Of a DNA stretch of 64,000 nucleotides, positions 18,635-28,566 are shown piece by piece. The DNA is from Roseateles_B sp041912595 (GTDB lineage Bacteria > Pseudomonadota > Gammaproteobacteria > Burkholderiales > Burkholderiaceae_C), in NCBI GenBank assembly GCA_041912595.1, contig JAYRMR010000009.1, positions 1-64,000 on the forward strand, written 5' to 3'. Below the pieces are notes generated by a model. It searched no databases. It saw nothing but the letters and a program-made list of their open reading frames with translations, and was not told the origin of the DNA. Made by a program: the position numbers and the translations under genes. Position 1 is the stretch's first letter; each line of letters opens with the position of its first letter.

Positions 18635-21061
18635 ATGGACAAGATGAAACTGGTGATGGTGGGCAACGGCATGGCCGGTGTCCGCACCCTCGAAGAGCTG
18701 CTGAAGATCGCGCCGGACCTCTACGACATCACAGTCTTCGGCGCCGAGCCGCACCCCAACTACAACCGCATCCTGCTGTCGCCGGTGCTGGCCGGTGAGC
18801 AGACGCTGGACGAGATCGTCCTCAACCCGCTGAGCTGGTACGAGGAGCAGGGCATCACGCTGCACCTCGGCAAGACGGTCACCGAGATCGACCGCCGACG
18901 CCGCGTGGTGCGCGCGGCCGATGGCACCGAGGCGGCCTACGACCGCCTGCTGATCGCCACCGGCTCGACGCCCTTCATCCTGCCGGTGCCCGGCAAGGAC
19001 CTGGACGGCGTCATCGCCTACCGCGACATCGCGGACACCCAGACCATGATCGAGGCGGCCACCCGCTACCGCCAGGCCGTGGTCATCGGCGGCGGCCTGC
19101 TGGGGCTGGAGGCCGCCAACGGCCTCATGCTGCGTGGCATGGACGTCACCGTCGTCCACCTGGGCGACTGGCTGCTGGAGCGCCAGCTGGACGAGCAGGC
19201 GGGCAGCCTGCTGCGCGATTCCCTGGTGCAGCGCGGCCTCAAGTTCCGCCTGGGGGCGCAGACCGAGGCGCTGCTGGGCGACGAGTCCGGCCGCGTCAGC
19301 CAGGTCCGCTTCAAGGACGGCACCGCCATCCCCGCCCAGCTGGTGGTGATGGCCGCCGGCATCCGCCCCAACACCGCGCTGGCCGAATCGGCCGGCCTGC
19401 TGTGCCAGCGCGGCGTGGTGGTCAGCGACACCCTGCAGACCGTCACCGACCCGCGCATCTACGCCGTGGGCGAGTGCGCGGCCCACCGCGGCATCGCCTA
19501 CGGCCTCGTGGCGCCGCTGTTCGAGCAGGGCAAGGTCTGCGCCACCCACCTCGCGCAGTTCGGCATCGGCCGCTATCAGGGCAGCCAGACCAGCACCAAG
19601 CTCAAGGTCACGGGCATCGACCTCTTCTCGGCCGGCGACTTCATGGGCGGGGAGGGCAGCGAGGAAATCCTGATGAGCGACCCGCACGCCGGGGTCTACA
19701 AGAAGCTGGTCATCAAGGACGACAAGCTCGTCGGCGCCTGCCTCTACGGCGACACCGTCGATGGCAGCTGGTACTTCAAGCTGCTGCGCGAGGGTCGCAG
19801 CGTCGCGGACATCCGCGAGCGCCTGATGTTCGGCGAGTCCAATATCGGCGACGTGGGCCATGAGGGCCACAGCAAGGCCGCGGCCATGGCGGACAGCGAC
19901 GAGGTCTGCGGCTGCAACGGCGTCAGCAAGGGTGCCATCTGCAAGGCCATCAAGGACAAGGGCCTCTTCACGCTGGAGGAGGTCCGCAAGCACACCAAGG
20001 CCAGCGCCTCCTGCGGCTCCTGCACCGGCCTGGTCGAGCAGCTGATCATGTTCACCGCCGGCGGCGACTACTCGGCGACGCCGCGCAAGAAGGCGATGTG
20101 CGGCTGCACCAGCTTCAGCCACCAGGAGGTGCGCGAGGCCATCCGCGACCGCCACCTCACGCGCCGCGAGGCCGTGATGCAGACGCTGGAATGGACCAGC
20201 CCCGACGGCTGCCCGACCTGCCGTCCGGCGCTCAACTACTACCTCATCAGCACCTGGCCGCAGGAGGCGGCGGACGATCCGCAGTCCCGCCTCATCAACG
20301 AGCGCAGCCACGCCAACATCCAGAAGGACGGCAGCTACAGCGTGATCCCGCGCATGTGGGGCGGCGAGACCACCGCCGCGGACCTGCGCCGCATCGCGGA
20401 CGTGGTGGACAAGTACGCGATCCCCACGGTCAAGGTGACGGGCGGCCAGCGCATCGACCTGCTGGGCGTGAAGAAGCAGGACCTGCCCGCCGTGTGGCAG
20501 GACCTCGGCATGCCCTGCGGCCATGCCTATGCCAAGGCCCTGCGCACGGTGAAGACCTGCGTGGGCAGCGAGTGGTGCCGCTTCGGCACGCAGGACTCGA
20601 CGCAGATGGGCAAGGACCTGGAGCGCGCGCTGTGGCGCATGTACGCGCCGCACAAGGTGAAGATCGCCGTCAGCGGCTGCCCGCGCAACTGCGCCGAGGC
20701 CGGCATCAAGGACGTCGGCGTGATCGGCGTGGACTCGGGCTGGGAGATCTACATCGCCGGCAACGGCGGCATCAAGACCGAGGTGGCCGAGTTCCTGTGC
20801 AAGCTGCGCACGGCCGAGGAAGTGCTGGAGTACAGCGGCGCCTTCCTGCAGCTCTACCGCCTGGAGGGCTGGTACCTGGAGCGCACGGTGCATTACGTCG
20901 CCCGCGTCGGCATGGACCACATCCGCCGCCGCATCCTGGAGGACGGCCCCGGCCGCCAGGCGCTGTGGGCCGAGCTGCAGGCCGCGCTCGCGAACGAGCC
21001 CGACCCCTGGTTCGAGCACGACAAGGCCCGCGTGGACCTGCGCCAGTTCGAAACCCTCTGA
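18635..21061 (+). CDS. nirB: assimilatory nitrite reductase [NAD(P)H] large subunit
   Basis: The 808-residue enzyme reduces nitrite to ammonium with six electrons from NAD(P)H in the cytoplasm. Domains in order are an FAD/NAD(P) pyridine-nucleotide oxidoreductase (KLVMVGNGMAG at the start, second Rossmann motif VVIGGGLLGLEAA near 150), two BFD-like [2Fe-2S] segments (CGCNGVSKG...CGSCTG and CGCTSFSH...CPTC), a nitrite/sulfite reductase ferredoxin-like domain, and the siroheme/[4Fe-4S] domain with CVGSEWCRFG and CPRNCAEAG. The start at 18635 places the FAD motif at the N-terminus. Siroheme is supplied with the help of CobA encoded at the operon end. Confidence 0.96.
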   Translation: MDKMKLVMVGNGMAGVRTLEELLKIAPDLYDITVFGAEPHPNYNRILLSPVLAGEQTLDEIVLNPLSWYEEQGITLHLGKTVTEIDRRRRVVRAADGTEAAYDRLLIATGSTPFILPVPGKDLDGVIAYRDIADTQTMIEAATRYRQAVVIGGGLLGLEAANGLMLRGMDVTVVHLGDWLLERQLDEQAGSLLRDSLVQRGLKFRLGAQTEALLGDESGRVSQVRFKDGTAIPAQLVVMAAGIRPNTALAESAGLLCQRGVVVSDTLQTVTDPRIYAVGECAAHRGIAYGLVAPLFEQGKVCATHLAQFGIGRYQGSQTSTKLKVTGIDLFSAGDFMGGEGSEEILMSDPHAGVYKKLVIKDDKLVGACLYGDTVDGSWYFKLLREGRSVADIRERLMFGESNIGDVGHEGHSKAAAMADSDEVCGCNGVSKGAICKAIKDKGLFTLEEVRKHTKASASCGSCTGLVEQLIMFTAGGDYSATPRKKAMCGCTSFSHQEVREAIRDRHLTRREAVMQTLEWTSPDGCPTCRPALNYYLISTWPQEAADDPQSRLINERSHANIQKDGSYSVIPRMWGGETTAADLRRIADVVDKYAIPTVKVTGGQRIDLLGVKKQDLPAVWQDLGMPCGHAYAKALRTVKTCVGSEWCRFGTQDSTQMGKDLERALWRMYAPHKVKIAVSGCPRNCAEAGIKDVGVIGVDSGWEIYIAGNGGIKTEVAEFLCKLRTAEEVLEYSGAFLQLYRLEGWYLERTVHYVARVGMDHIRRRILEDGPGRQALWAELQAALANEPDPWFEHDKARVDLRQFETL

Positions 21062-21070
21062 GGAGCCGCC

Positions 21071-21466
21071 ATGCACACGATTCCCACTGACGGCTGGATC
21101 CCGGTCTGCCGCCTCGACGACATCCCGCCCCTGGGCTCGCGCCGCATCCAACGCCCCGAGCTGCCGGACGCCGCGCCCGTCGCCCTGTTCCGCACCTCCG
21201 ACGACGAGGTGCACGCGCTGCTGGACCGCTGCCCGCATCAGGGCGGCCCGCTGAGCCAGGGGCTGGTCTTCGGCAAGGCCGTGGCCTGCCCCCTGCACAA
21301 CTGGACCATCGAGCTGCGCACCGGCAGCGCCCGCGAGCCCGACGAGGGCCGCACGCCGCGCTTCGAGGTGAAGCTGGTTGAGGGTCAGGTCTTGCTGCTG
21401 GCGAGCGAGCTGGCCAGCCTGGGCACCGAAGCGCTGGCGCCCAGCCCCTGCGGCCGCCGTTGCTGA
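21071..21466 (+). CDS. nirD: assimilatory nitrite reductase small subunit (Rieske-like)
   Basis: The 131-residue protein has a Rieske [2Fe-2S] fold with CPHQGGPLSQG and CPLHNWTIEL as the two ligand loops (C-x-H...C-x2-H). It is the partner of NirB. A strong ribosome site (GAGGAGCCGCC) lies before the ATG and the gene begins nine bases after nirB. It ends four bases before nasA. Confidence 0.94.
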   Translation: MHTIPTDGWIPVCRLDDIPPLGSRRIQRPELPDAAPVALFRTSDDEVHALLDRCPHQGGPLSQGLVFGKAVACPLHNWTIELRTGSAREPDEGRTPRFEVKLVEGQVLLLASELASLGTEALAPSPCGRRC

Positions 21467-21470
21467 TGCC

Positions 21471-24242
21471 ATGAGGGAAACACGAAGCACCTGTGCCTAC
21501 TGCGGCGTGGGCTGTGGCGTGATCATCGAGAGCGATGGCCGCCACATCACCGGCGTGCGGGGGGATCCCGAGCACCCGGCCAACTTCGGCCGGCTGTGCA
21601 GCAAGGGCGCCAGCCTGCACCTGACGGCGCGGCCCGAGGTGCTGCTCAGCCGCCGCCTGCTGCAGCCGCAGTGGCGCGAGGACCGGGCGCAGCCCTGGCA
21701 GGCGAGCGGCTGGGACGCGGTGCAGGAGCGGCTCGTGGCGCGGCTGCTGGACCTCCGCGCGGCCCACGGCTCCGAGGCGCTGGGCTTCTACATCTCCGGC
21801 CAGCTGCTGACGGAGGACTACCACGCCTTCAACAAGCTGGCGCGCGGCCTGTGGGGCACGCCGCACATCGACAGCAACTCGCGCCTGTGCATGAGCTCGG
21901 CGGTCGTGGGCTACAAGAAGGCCCTGGGCGCCGATGCACCGCCCTGCAGCTACGAGGACGTGGAGCAGGCCGACTGCCTCTTCATCGCCGGCTCGAACAC
22001 GGCCTGGGCCCACCCGGTGCTGTTCCGGCGCATCGAGGCGGCGAAGGCGGCGCGGCCGGACATGCGCATTGTCGTGGTCGACCCGCGCCGCACCGAGACC
22101 GCCGAGTTCGCCGACCTGCACCTGGCGCTGCGCCCCGGCAGCGACGTGGCGCTGTTCCAGGGCATGCTGCACGTGATGATCTGGCAGGGCTGGATCCGTG
22201 CGGACTACATCGCCGCCCACACCGAGGGCTTCGAGGCCGTGCGCGAGGCGGTGCGCGCCATGACGCCCGCCCGCGCGGCGCAGCTCTGCGGCCTGCAGGA
22301 GGCGCAGATCGTCGAGGCGGCGCGGCTGTTTGCGCAGAGCCCGTCCACGCTGTCGCTGTACTGCATGGGCTTGAACCAGAGCAGCGCCGGCACCGACAAG
22401 AACCAGGCGCTGATCCAGCTGCACCTGGCCACCGGCCAGATCGGGCGGCCCGGCGCCGGGCCGTTCTCGCTCACGGGGCAGCCCAATGCCATGGGCGGGC
22501 GCGAGGCCGGCGGCATGGCCACCTTGCTGCCGGGGCACCGCGATCCGGCATCCGCGGTCGATCGCGCCGAGGTGGCGGCGCTGTGGGGCGTCCGGCAGAT
22601 CCCCGATCGCCCCGGCAAGACCGCCGTCGAGATGTTCGAGGCCGCCGAGGCTGGCGAGATCAAGGCGCTGTGGATCGCCTGCACGGACCCGGCGCAGTCG
22701 CTGCCGCATCAGTCCCTCGTGCGAGCGGCCCTGCAGCGCTGCGAGCTGGTCGTGCTACAGGATGCCTTCACCGGCAGCGCCACGGCCGCCTTCGCCCATG
22801 TGCTGCTGCCCGCGGCGACCTGGGGCGAGAAGGAGGGCACCGTCACCAACAGCGAGCGCCGGATCAGCCGCGTGCGCGCCGCCGTGGCGCCGCCGGGGGC
22901 CGCATGCACGGACTGGCAGATCGTGCGCGACCTGGCGCGCCGCCTGGAGCCGGCCCTGCGGCCCGGTCAGCCGAGCCTCTTCGACTGGAACAGTCCGGCC
23001 GAGGCATGGCTGGAGCACCGCGAGGCCACGCGCGGCCGGGACCTCGACATCACCGGTCTCAGCTACGCCGGTCTCGAGGCCGCGCCGCAGCAGTGGCCCT
23101 GCCCGCAGGGCGCCACGCAAGGCCGTGCGCGGCTGTATGAGGACGGCCGCTTCGCCACCGACAGCGGCCGCGCACGGTTCCATCCCATCGCGTGGCGCGC
23201 GCCCGCGGAGCCGCTGACCGTCGAGCGGCCGTTGCAGCTCTCGACCGGCCGCTTGCGGGACCAGTGGCACAGCCTGAGCCGCAGCGGCACCGTGCCGGCT
23301 GCCTTCGCGAGCGCGCCGCAGCCGCGTCTGGGACTGCATCCGGAGGAGCTCGCCCGCCAAGGGCTGCAGGCGGACGACATCGTCGCCGCCGAGAGTGCGC
23401 GCGGCACGCTGCATGTGCGCGTGGCGGCGGACCCGCAACTCGGCCCCCGTCAGGCCTGGCTGCCGATGCACTGGGGCAGCGAATACCTGCTCGGCCGGGA
23501 CGACGAAGGCGAGCCCCTGCGCGGGGTGAACGCGCTGAGCCAGGCGGCGCGCTGCCCGGATTCGGCCCAGCCCGAGCTCAAGTTCGCCGCCATCCGCCTG
23601 CGCCGGGTCGAGCTGCCCTGGCGCGTGATGGGGGCGGCCCATGTCGACCTCGCTCATGCCGAGGGCCTGCACGAGCAGCTGCAGGCGCTCGGGCGCGAGG
23701 CGGCCTATGCCAGCTGCGTGCCCGCCGAGGGCGCGACGCCGGGCCAGGTCGGCTGGCAGCTGGAGGCCGCCTTTGCGCAGGCGCCCGATCCCGCATGGGT
23801 GAGGCAGCTGAGCGCGGTGCTGGACCTGCAACGGCCGGGCACCATGCGCTATGCCGATGGCCGCCGCGGGCACCTGCGCCTGCTGCGTCTGCAGGGCGAG
23901 GGCGCCGAGGCCCGCCTGCAGGCCTGGCTGCGCGTGGCGGAGGGCGAGGACGGCGCCTGGCTCGACGCCTGGTGGCGCGAGGCCCGCCCCGTGGCGCCGC
24001 TGGGACGCCAGCTGCTGGCCCCGCAGGCCCGGCTCGCCGAGCCGCCCGCCAGCCCGGTCGTCTGCCAGTGCCTGGGCGTGCGCGAGGCGCAGATCCAGGG
24101 CCAGCTGCAGCGCTGTCAAGACCTGGCCCCCGCGGGCCGGCTGCAGGCGGTGCAGGCCGCCCTGCGCTGCGGCACCCAGTGCGGCTCCTGCCTGCCGCAG
24201 CTGCGTCGACTCAGCCAAACCACCCTGGAGACCCATCCATGA
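21471..24242 (+). CDS. nasA: assimilatory nitrate reductase catalytic subunit
   Basis: The 923-residue molybdopterin enzyme converts nitrate to nitrite. The N-terminus carries a [4Fe-4S] motif (CAYCGVGCGV, then CSKG near 45), followed by the bis-MGD oxidoreductase domains (SNSRLCMSS near 140, GQPNAMGGRE near 340) and the molydopterin dinucleotide-binding domain. A C-terminal BFD-like [2Fe-2S] region (VCQCLGVREAQI...CGTQCGSCLPQL) is typical of NasA/NarB types that receive electrons within the cytoplasm. There is no Tat signal. The ATG at 21471 places the cluster motif directly at the N-terminus. It overlaps cobA by four bases (ATGA). Confidence 0.95.
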   Translation: MRETRSTCAYCGVGCGVIIESDGRHITGVRGDPEHPANFGRLCSKGASLHLTARPEVLLSRRLLQPQWREDRAQPWQASGWDAVQERLVARLLDLRAAHGSEALGFYISGQLLTEDYHAFNKLARGLWGTPHIDSNSRLCMSSAVVGYKKALGADAPPCSYEDVEQADCLFIAGSNTAWAHPVLFRRIEAAKAARPDMRIVVVDPRRTETAEFADLHLALRPGSDVALFQGMLHVMIWQGWIRADYIAAHTEGFEAVREAVRAMTPARAAQLCGLQEAQIVEAARLFAQSPSTLSLYCMGLNQSSAGTDKNQALIQLHLATGQIGRPGAGPFSLTGQPNAMGGREAGGMATLLPGHRDPASAVDRAEVAALWGVRQIPDRPGKTAVEMFEAAEAGEIKALWIACTDPAQSLPHQSLVRAALQRCELVVLQDAFTGSATAAFAHVLLPAATWGEKEGTVTNSERRISRVRAAVAPPGAACTDWQIVRDLARRLEPALRPGQPSLFDWNSPAEAWLEHREATRGRDLDITGLSYAGLEAAPQQWPCPQGATQGRARLYEDGRFATDSGRARFHPIAWRAPAEPLTVERPLQLSTGRLRDQWHSLSRSGTVPAAFASAPQPRLGLHPEELARQGLQADDIVAAESARGTLHVRVAADPQLGPRQAWLPMHWGSEYLLGRDDEGEPLRGVNALSQAARCPDSAQPELKFAAIRLRRVELPWRVMGAAHVDLAHAEGLHEQLQALGREAAYASCVPAEGATPGQVGWQLEAAFAQAPDPAWVRQLSAVLDLQRPGTMRYADGRRGHLRLLRLQGEGAEARLQAWLRVAEGEDGAWLDAWWREARPVAPLGRQLLAPQARLAEPPASPVVCQCLGVREAQIQGQLQRCQDLAPAGRLQAVQAALRCGTQCGSCLPQLRRLSQTTLETHP

Positions 24243-25039
24243 GCCTCTCGAACGCAGACACCCGCGGCCTCCCGGGCCGCGTCAGCCTGGTCGGCGCCGG
24301 TCCCGGCGACCCCGAGCTGATGACGCGCAAGGCCTGGTCGCGGCTGATGCAGGCCGACCTCGTGCTGGTGGACGATCTCGTCGACCCCCGCCTGCTCGCC
24401 GAGCTGCCCGGCCGCACCCGCGTGCTGCGCGTGGGCAAGCGGGGCGGCTGCGTGTCGACCGAGCAGCACTTCATCCACGGCCTGATGATCCGTTCGGCGC
24501 GCCAGGGCCTGCACGTGGTGCGGCTCAAGGGCGGCGATCCCTTCATCTTCGGCCGCGGGGGCGAGGAGCTCGACGCCCTGCGCGCGGCGGGCATCGAGGT
24601 CGAGGTGCTGAACGGCCTGAGCGCCGGCCTGGCGGGCCCCAGCAGCGTGGGCATTGCGGTGACGGACCGGCGCTGCGCGCCCGGCGTGGCGCTGGTGACG
24701 GGCCACAACGGCGAGGGCGGCCGCGCGCCGGACTGGGCCGCGCTGGCCCGATCGGGCCTCACGCTCGTCGTCTACATGGGCGTGAGCCGCTGTGCGGACA
24801 TCGTGGCGGCCTTGATGGCAGGCGGCCTCGCGGCCACCACGCCCGTGGCGGTGATCAGTGCCGCCCACACCGCGCAGCAGCGCGAGGCCTTTGGCGTGCT
24901 GGCCCTGCTGCCGGCCCTCGTGGCCACGGAAGGGCTGGGCTCCCCCGCGGTGCTGGTGATCGGCGAGGCGGTGGCGCTGGGCCAGGCCCGGCAGTGCCTG
25001 CCCGACGCGCCACCGGTTCGGGAACAGGCCATGCGCTGA
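24239..25039 (+). CDS. cobA: uroporphyrinogen-III C-methyltransferase
   Basis: The 266-residue SAM-dependent enzyme methylates uroporphyrinogen III at C2 and C7 to precorrin-2, the first committed step to siroheme. Family motifs are VSLVGAGPGDPELMT near residue 16, the VRLKGGDPFIFGRGGEE loop near 93, and a conserved GxxS segment (GLSAGLAGPSSVGIAVTDRR). It lacks the CysG dehydrogenase/chelatase part. The start codon overlaps the nasA stop, so translation is coupled. Its place in the operon fits siroheme demand by NirB. Confidence 0.94.
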   Translation: MSLSNADTRGLPGRVSLVGAGPGDPELMTRKAWSRLMQADLVLVDDLVDPRLLAELPGRTRVLRVGKRGGCVSTEQHFIHGLMIRSARQGLHVVRLKGGDPFIFGRGGEELDALRAAGIEVEVLNGLSAGLAGPSSVGIAVTDRRCAPGVALVTGHNGEGGRAPDWAALARSGLTLVVYMGVSRCADIVAALMAGGLAATTPVAVISAAHTAQQREAFGVLALLPALVATEGLGSPAVLVIGEAVALGQARQCLPDAPPVREQAMR

Positions 25040-25091
25040 TGCCGCAGCGCGGCCCGGGTGCGGGTCCGGGTGCGCGTGCGAGGGACGCGGC

Positions 25092-28000
25092 TCAGACCGC
25101 CGGCGGCCGGAAGTCCTTCAGCCAGGCGGGGAACTGCTCCGCCGGCATGGGACGGGCGATGAAGTAGCCCTGGCCGACATCGCAGCCCATGCCCAGCAGG
25201 CGGCGCCAGTGCTCGGCGGACTCGATGCCCTCGGCCACGGCGCGGCGGCCCAGGTCGTGCACCAGGTCGATGGTGGAGCGCACGATGGTGGCGGAGTTCT
25301 GGCTCTCGGTCATGTCGAACACGAAGGACTGGTCGATCTTGATGTAGTCCACCGGCAGGCGCTGCAGATAGGCCAGCGAGGAATAGCCGGTGCCGAAGTC
25401 GTCCACGTACAGCGGGATGCCGGCCTCGCGCAGGCCGTGCAGGATGCCCATCGCGAAGCTGGCGTCCTCCATGACCGTGCTCTCGGTGATCTCCAGCTCC
25501 AGCGTGCCCGGCTCGGCGTCCCACTCGCGGTGCAGGCGCAACACGGTGGGCAGCAGGTCCTCGTCGCGCAGATTGCGGGCCGAGAGGTTGACGGCCAGGG
25601 GCAGATGCAGCCCCTGCGGGCGCCAGGCCTTCAGCTGGGCCAGCGTGCGGCCCATCACCCATTCGGTCAGCGGCTTGATCAGGCCGGTCTGCTCGGCGAG
25701 CTCGATGAACTCGCCCGGCCCCAGCAGGCCCAGCTCGGGGTGCTGCCAGCGCACCAGGACCTCGGCGCCCGAGACGCGCCCCTCGCGCATGTCCACCTTG
25801 GGCTGCACGAACAACCGCAGCTCGTCCCGCTCCAGCGCGTGCTTGAGTTCGCCGGCCCGCTTGAGCTTGCCGGGGTCGATGCGGTCCATGCTGCGCTCGA
25901 AAGGCGCGCAGGGCAGGCCCTTGCGCCGGGCGTGCTGCATGGCGATGTCCACGCGACGGAACAGGTCGTGCGGGCTGCTGCCGTCCTGCGGGCTCTGCAC
26001 CAGGCCCATGCAGACGTTGACATGCAGCGGGATGTCCGCCACCAGCACCGGCCGGGCCAGGGCCTGCTGCAGGCGTTCGACCACGGCGAGCGCCTGCGCG
26101 CGATCGCTGTCCCGCATCAGCACGGCGAACTCGTCGCCGCGCAGACGCGCCACGAGCGCCGAGGCCGGCGCCTCGGCCCGCAGGCGTTCGCCGATCTCCC
26201 GCAGCAGGGCATCGCCCTGCTTGAAGCCGAGCGTGTCGTTGATGTCCCTCAGGCGCTCCACATTGCATTGCAGCAGGGCAAAGCCGGCGGGCGCGGCGGC
26301 CGCGTCCTGCGAGTCTCGCGATGCGGGCTCCAGCGCCGCCGCCAGGGCCTCATCGAACTGCGTGCCGTTGGGCAGCCCCGTGAGGGCGTCGGTGCGCTCC
26401 AGGCGCTGCATCGCGGCCAATGCCTGCTGGCGCTCGGCGCGGGCGCGCAGGGTGTCCAGGCCGAAGGCCAGATCCTCCGCGGCCTCGGCCAGCAGGCGCG
26501 CCTCCTCCTGGTCGAAGGTCGAGGGACGGCGGTCGTAGATGGCCAGCACGCCGAAGCAGCGCCCGGCGGTGATCAGCGGGCAGGCCATCGCGCAGGCGAC
26601 GCCGCCCAGGCTGTGGTGCCACAGGGCCTCGGCCGCATCCTCGGCGATGTTCCCGACGAAGGTGGCCAGGCCCAGGCGCATGGCGCGTGCCGGGGCGCCC
26701 TGGCCCTCCGGTGCGTCGGCCAGGGGCCAGTCCTGCTGGCGCAGGAACTCGAGGCCGGCCGGCAACCCGCTCTGCGCCACGGCCTGCAGCCGGCCCGGAT
26801 CCTCGGGATGCGGCTGCCACACGATCGCCAGCTGGTAGCCGCCGGCGCTGACCACGGCCTCGCACATGCCGTCCAGCAGGGTCTGCTCGTCCTGGGCGCG
26901 CAGCAGGATCTTGTTGCCCGCGCTGAGGGTGCGCAGGGCGCGGCTGACGCGCTGCAGCTCGTCGACGTGCTCCTCCAGATGCAGGTTCAGCACCTGGATC
27001 CGCTGCTCGGCTTCCTTGCGGTGGGTGATGTCCGTGCCCAGCACGTAATAGCCATCCACCGCGCCGTCCGCCATGCGCCGCGGGGCGTAGCTGATGGCCT
27101 GCCAGACGCCCGGGAAGGGCTCCCAGTCGTAGCTCTGGGGCTCGCCGGCCAGCACCTTCGTGATCATCGGGCTCGCGACGGCGTAGCGGTCCTTGCCCAG
27201 GACCTCCTGCACGCTGAGGCCGGTGAGGTCCGCCAGCCCCGGCGCGAAGCAGTCCAGGTACTGCCGGTTGACGTAGACATAGCGCAGGGACTTGTCCACG
27301 TAGGCGATCATGGCCGGCACATTGCTGAGGACGTTGCGCAGGTGGTCCTTGCTCTCCAGGAGCTGGATGCCGCGTTCCTGCGCCGCGCGGTCGGCCTGCT
27401 CCTTCTGCTGGCGCAGCAGGGCCTGCAGGGCCAGCTCGTCGGTGGTGTCGCGGACCACGTACACGAGGCCCAGGAACTGCCGCTTGCGGCTCCACAAGGG
27501 CGCCGCCATGACGTTGACGGCGCACAGGCTGCCGTCCGGCCGCTGCAGCCGGGCCTGCAGACCGCTGGCCCGGACGGCCTCGGCCAGGCGCGTCAGCGGC
27601 ATGGGCGAAGCGGCCTCGGAGTCGGCATCCACGAGGCTCAGCAGCTCGCCGACGTCACGGCCCTGGGCCTGCTCCAGCGGGCTGTCCAGCAGGTGCTCGG
27701 CCGCGGGGTTCATGCGGCGGACATGGCCTTCGGTGTCGGTGACCAGCACGGCGTCGCCGATGGAGCGCAGGGTGACGTCCAGGTGCTCCTCGCGCTCGGC
27801 CAGGTCCTGCTGGTGCTCCTGGGCCGCCGCCAGCTGCCGCCGGATCAGGCCATGGCTGGCGGCCAGCAGCGCCAGCAGGGCGGCGGAGACCACCGTCCCG
27901 GCCCAGCGCAGCTCTTCGCGGGTGCGCGTCTGGCGGTCGCTGTACAGCTGCTGCTGCCGAACAGCCTCGCCCTCGAGGGCATCCAGCAGCGCGTGCATGC

Positions 28001-28454
28001 GGGCCCGCGTGGCCTGCAGGGGGGCGGCCATGGCATAGGCGGTGGCAGCCTCCTGGCCCTCGGCCTCCCGCAGCCGCATGATCTCGTTGGCGATGCTCAT
28101 CCGCTGCTCGATCACCTGCCGCAGCTGCTCCCATCGGCCCAGCTGGGCGGCGTCATCCTGCACCAGACGCTGGATGCCGGCCATCGCCGACTCCCGGCGC
28201 ACCAGCTGGAGGTCACGCGAGCGGCGGTGGGACTGCTGACCGGTGAGGCGGAAGTTCTGGGTGTCCAGCTCCGACTGCAGGGTGCTGTTGCGCACCAGGG
28301 AGACCTTGGCCAGCAGCTGGTGCGTCTGGGACACCAGCGCCACGGCCTCCTCGGCATCGATGCTGAGCTTGTAGAGGGCGGCGCACAGAATCAGGGTCGT
28401 TGCCAGCGCGGCCGCGAACACCTGGCGCACCGTCCGATCGAATCTGGATCGCAA
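25092..28454 (-). CDS. membrane CHASE3-PAS-PAS-GAF-GGDEF-EAL c-di-GMP signalling protein, probable phosphodiesterase
   Basis: The 1120-residue protein has a membrane helix (about 12-32), a periplasmic CHASE3-like helical sensor (about 35-180), a second helix, two PAS domains (about 225-345 and 370-490), a GAF domain (about 520-675), a GGDEF domain (about 690-850) and an EAL domain (860-1110). The GGDEF motif is RGDEF and the first metal Asp is Asn (CNVERLRDIND), so cyclase activity is doubtful. The EAL domain keeps EVLVRW, NLSA, ITES, DDFGTGYSS, KIDQ and AEGIE, so c-di-GMP hydrolysis is likely. The start appears to be TTG at 28454 with CGGAG upstream. It is convergent with cobA and downstream of the nos genes. 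Confidence 0.87.
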   Translation of the reverse strand: MRSRFDRTVRQVFAAALATTLILCAALYKLSIDAEEAVALVSQTHQLLAKVSLVRNSTLQSELDTQNFRLTGQQSHRRSRDLQLVRRESAMAGIQRLVQDDAAQLGRWEQLRQVIEQRMSIANEIMRLREAEGQEAATAYAMAAPLQATRARMHALLDALEGEAVRQQQLYSDRQTRTREELRWAGTVVSAALLALLAASHGLIRRQLAAAQEHQQDLAEREEHLDVTLRSIGDAVLVTDTEGHVRRMNPAAEHLLDSPLEQAQGRDVGELLSLVDADSEAASPMPLTRLAEAVRASGLQARLQRPDGSLCAVNVMAAPLWSRKRQFLGLVYVVRDTTDELALQALLRQQKEQADRAAQERGIQLLESKDHLRNVLSNVPAMIAYVDKSLRYVYVNRQYLDCFAPGLADLTGLSVQEVLGKDRYAVASPMITKVLAGEPQSYDWEPFPGVWQAISYAPRRMADGAVDGYYVLGTDITHRKEAEQRIQVLNLHLEEHVDELQRVSRALRTLSAGNKILLRAQDEQTLLDGMCEAVVSAGGYQLAIVWQPHPEDPGRLQAVAQSGLPAGLEFLRQQDWPLADAPEGQGAPARAMRLGLATFVGNIAEDAAEALWHHSLGGVACAMACPLITAGRCFGVLAIYDRRPSTFDQEEARLLAEAAEDLAFGLDTLRARAERQQALAAMQRLERTDALTGLPNGTQFDEALAAALEPASRDSQDAAAAPAGFALLQCNVERLRDINDTLGFKQGDALLREIGERLRAEAPASALVARLRGDEFAVLMRDSDRAQALAVVERLQQALARPVLVADIPLHVNVCMGLVQSPQDGSSPHDLFRRVDIAMQHARRKGLPCAPFERSMDRIDPGKLKRAGELKHALERDELRLFVQPKVDMREGRVSGAEVLVRWQHPELGLLGPGEFIELAEQTGLIKPLTEWVMGRTLAQLKAWRPQGLHLPLAVNLSARNLRDEDLLPTVLRLHREWDAEPGTLELEITESTVMEDASFAMGILHGLREAGIPLYVDDFGTGYSSLAYLQRLPVDYIKIDQSFVFDMTESQNSATIVRSTIDLVHDLGRRAVAEGIESAEHWRRLLGMGCDVGQGYFIARPMPAEQFPAWLKDFRPPAV

Positions 28455-28566
28455 TATCGCCCGCTCCGTGAAGATAAGCCGCGGAGTATGCGCTGCCGAG
28501 GCACCCGCGCCACGATTTCGTCAGCCGCTGTGGGGTTATGTCAGTGGGCGCTATGCGAACGGCGCA

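Noticed and set aside
25040..25091. GGGTGC-like short repeats between cobA and the EAL gene as a regulatory array
   Set aside because: Only two or three imperfect copies in 52 bp between convergent genes; probably simple GC-rich spacer.
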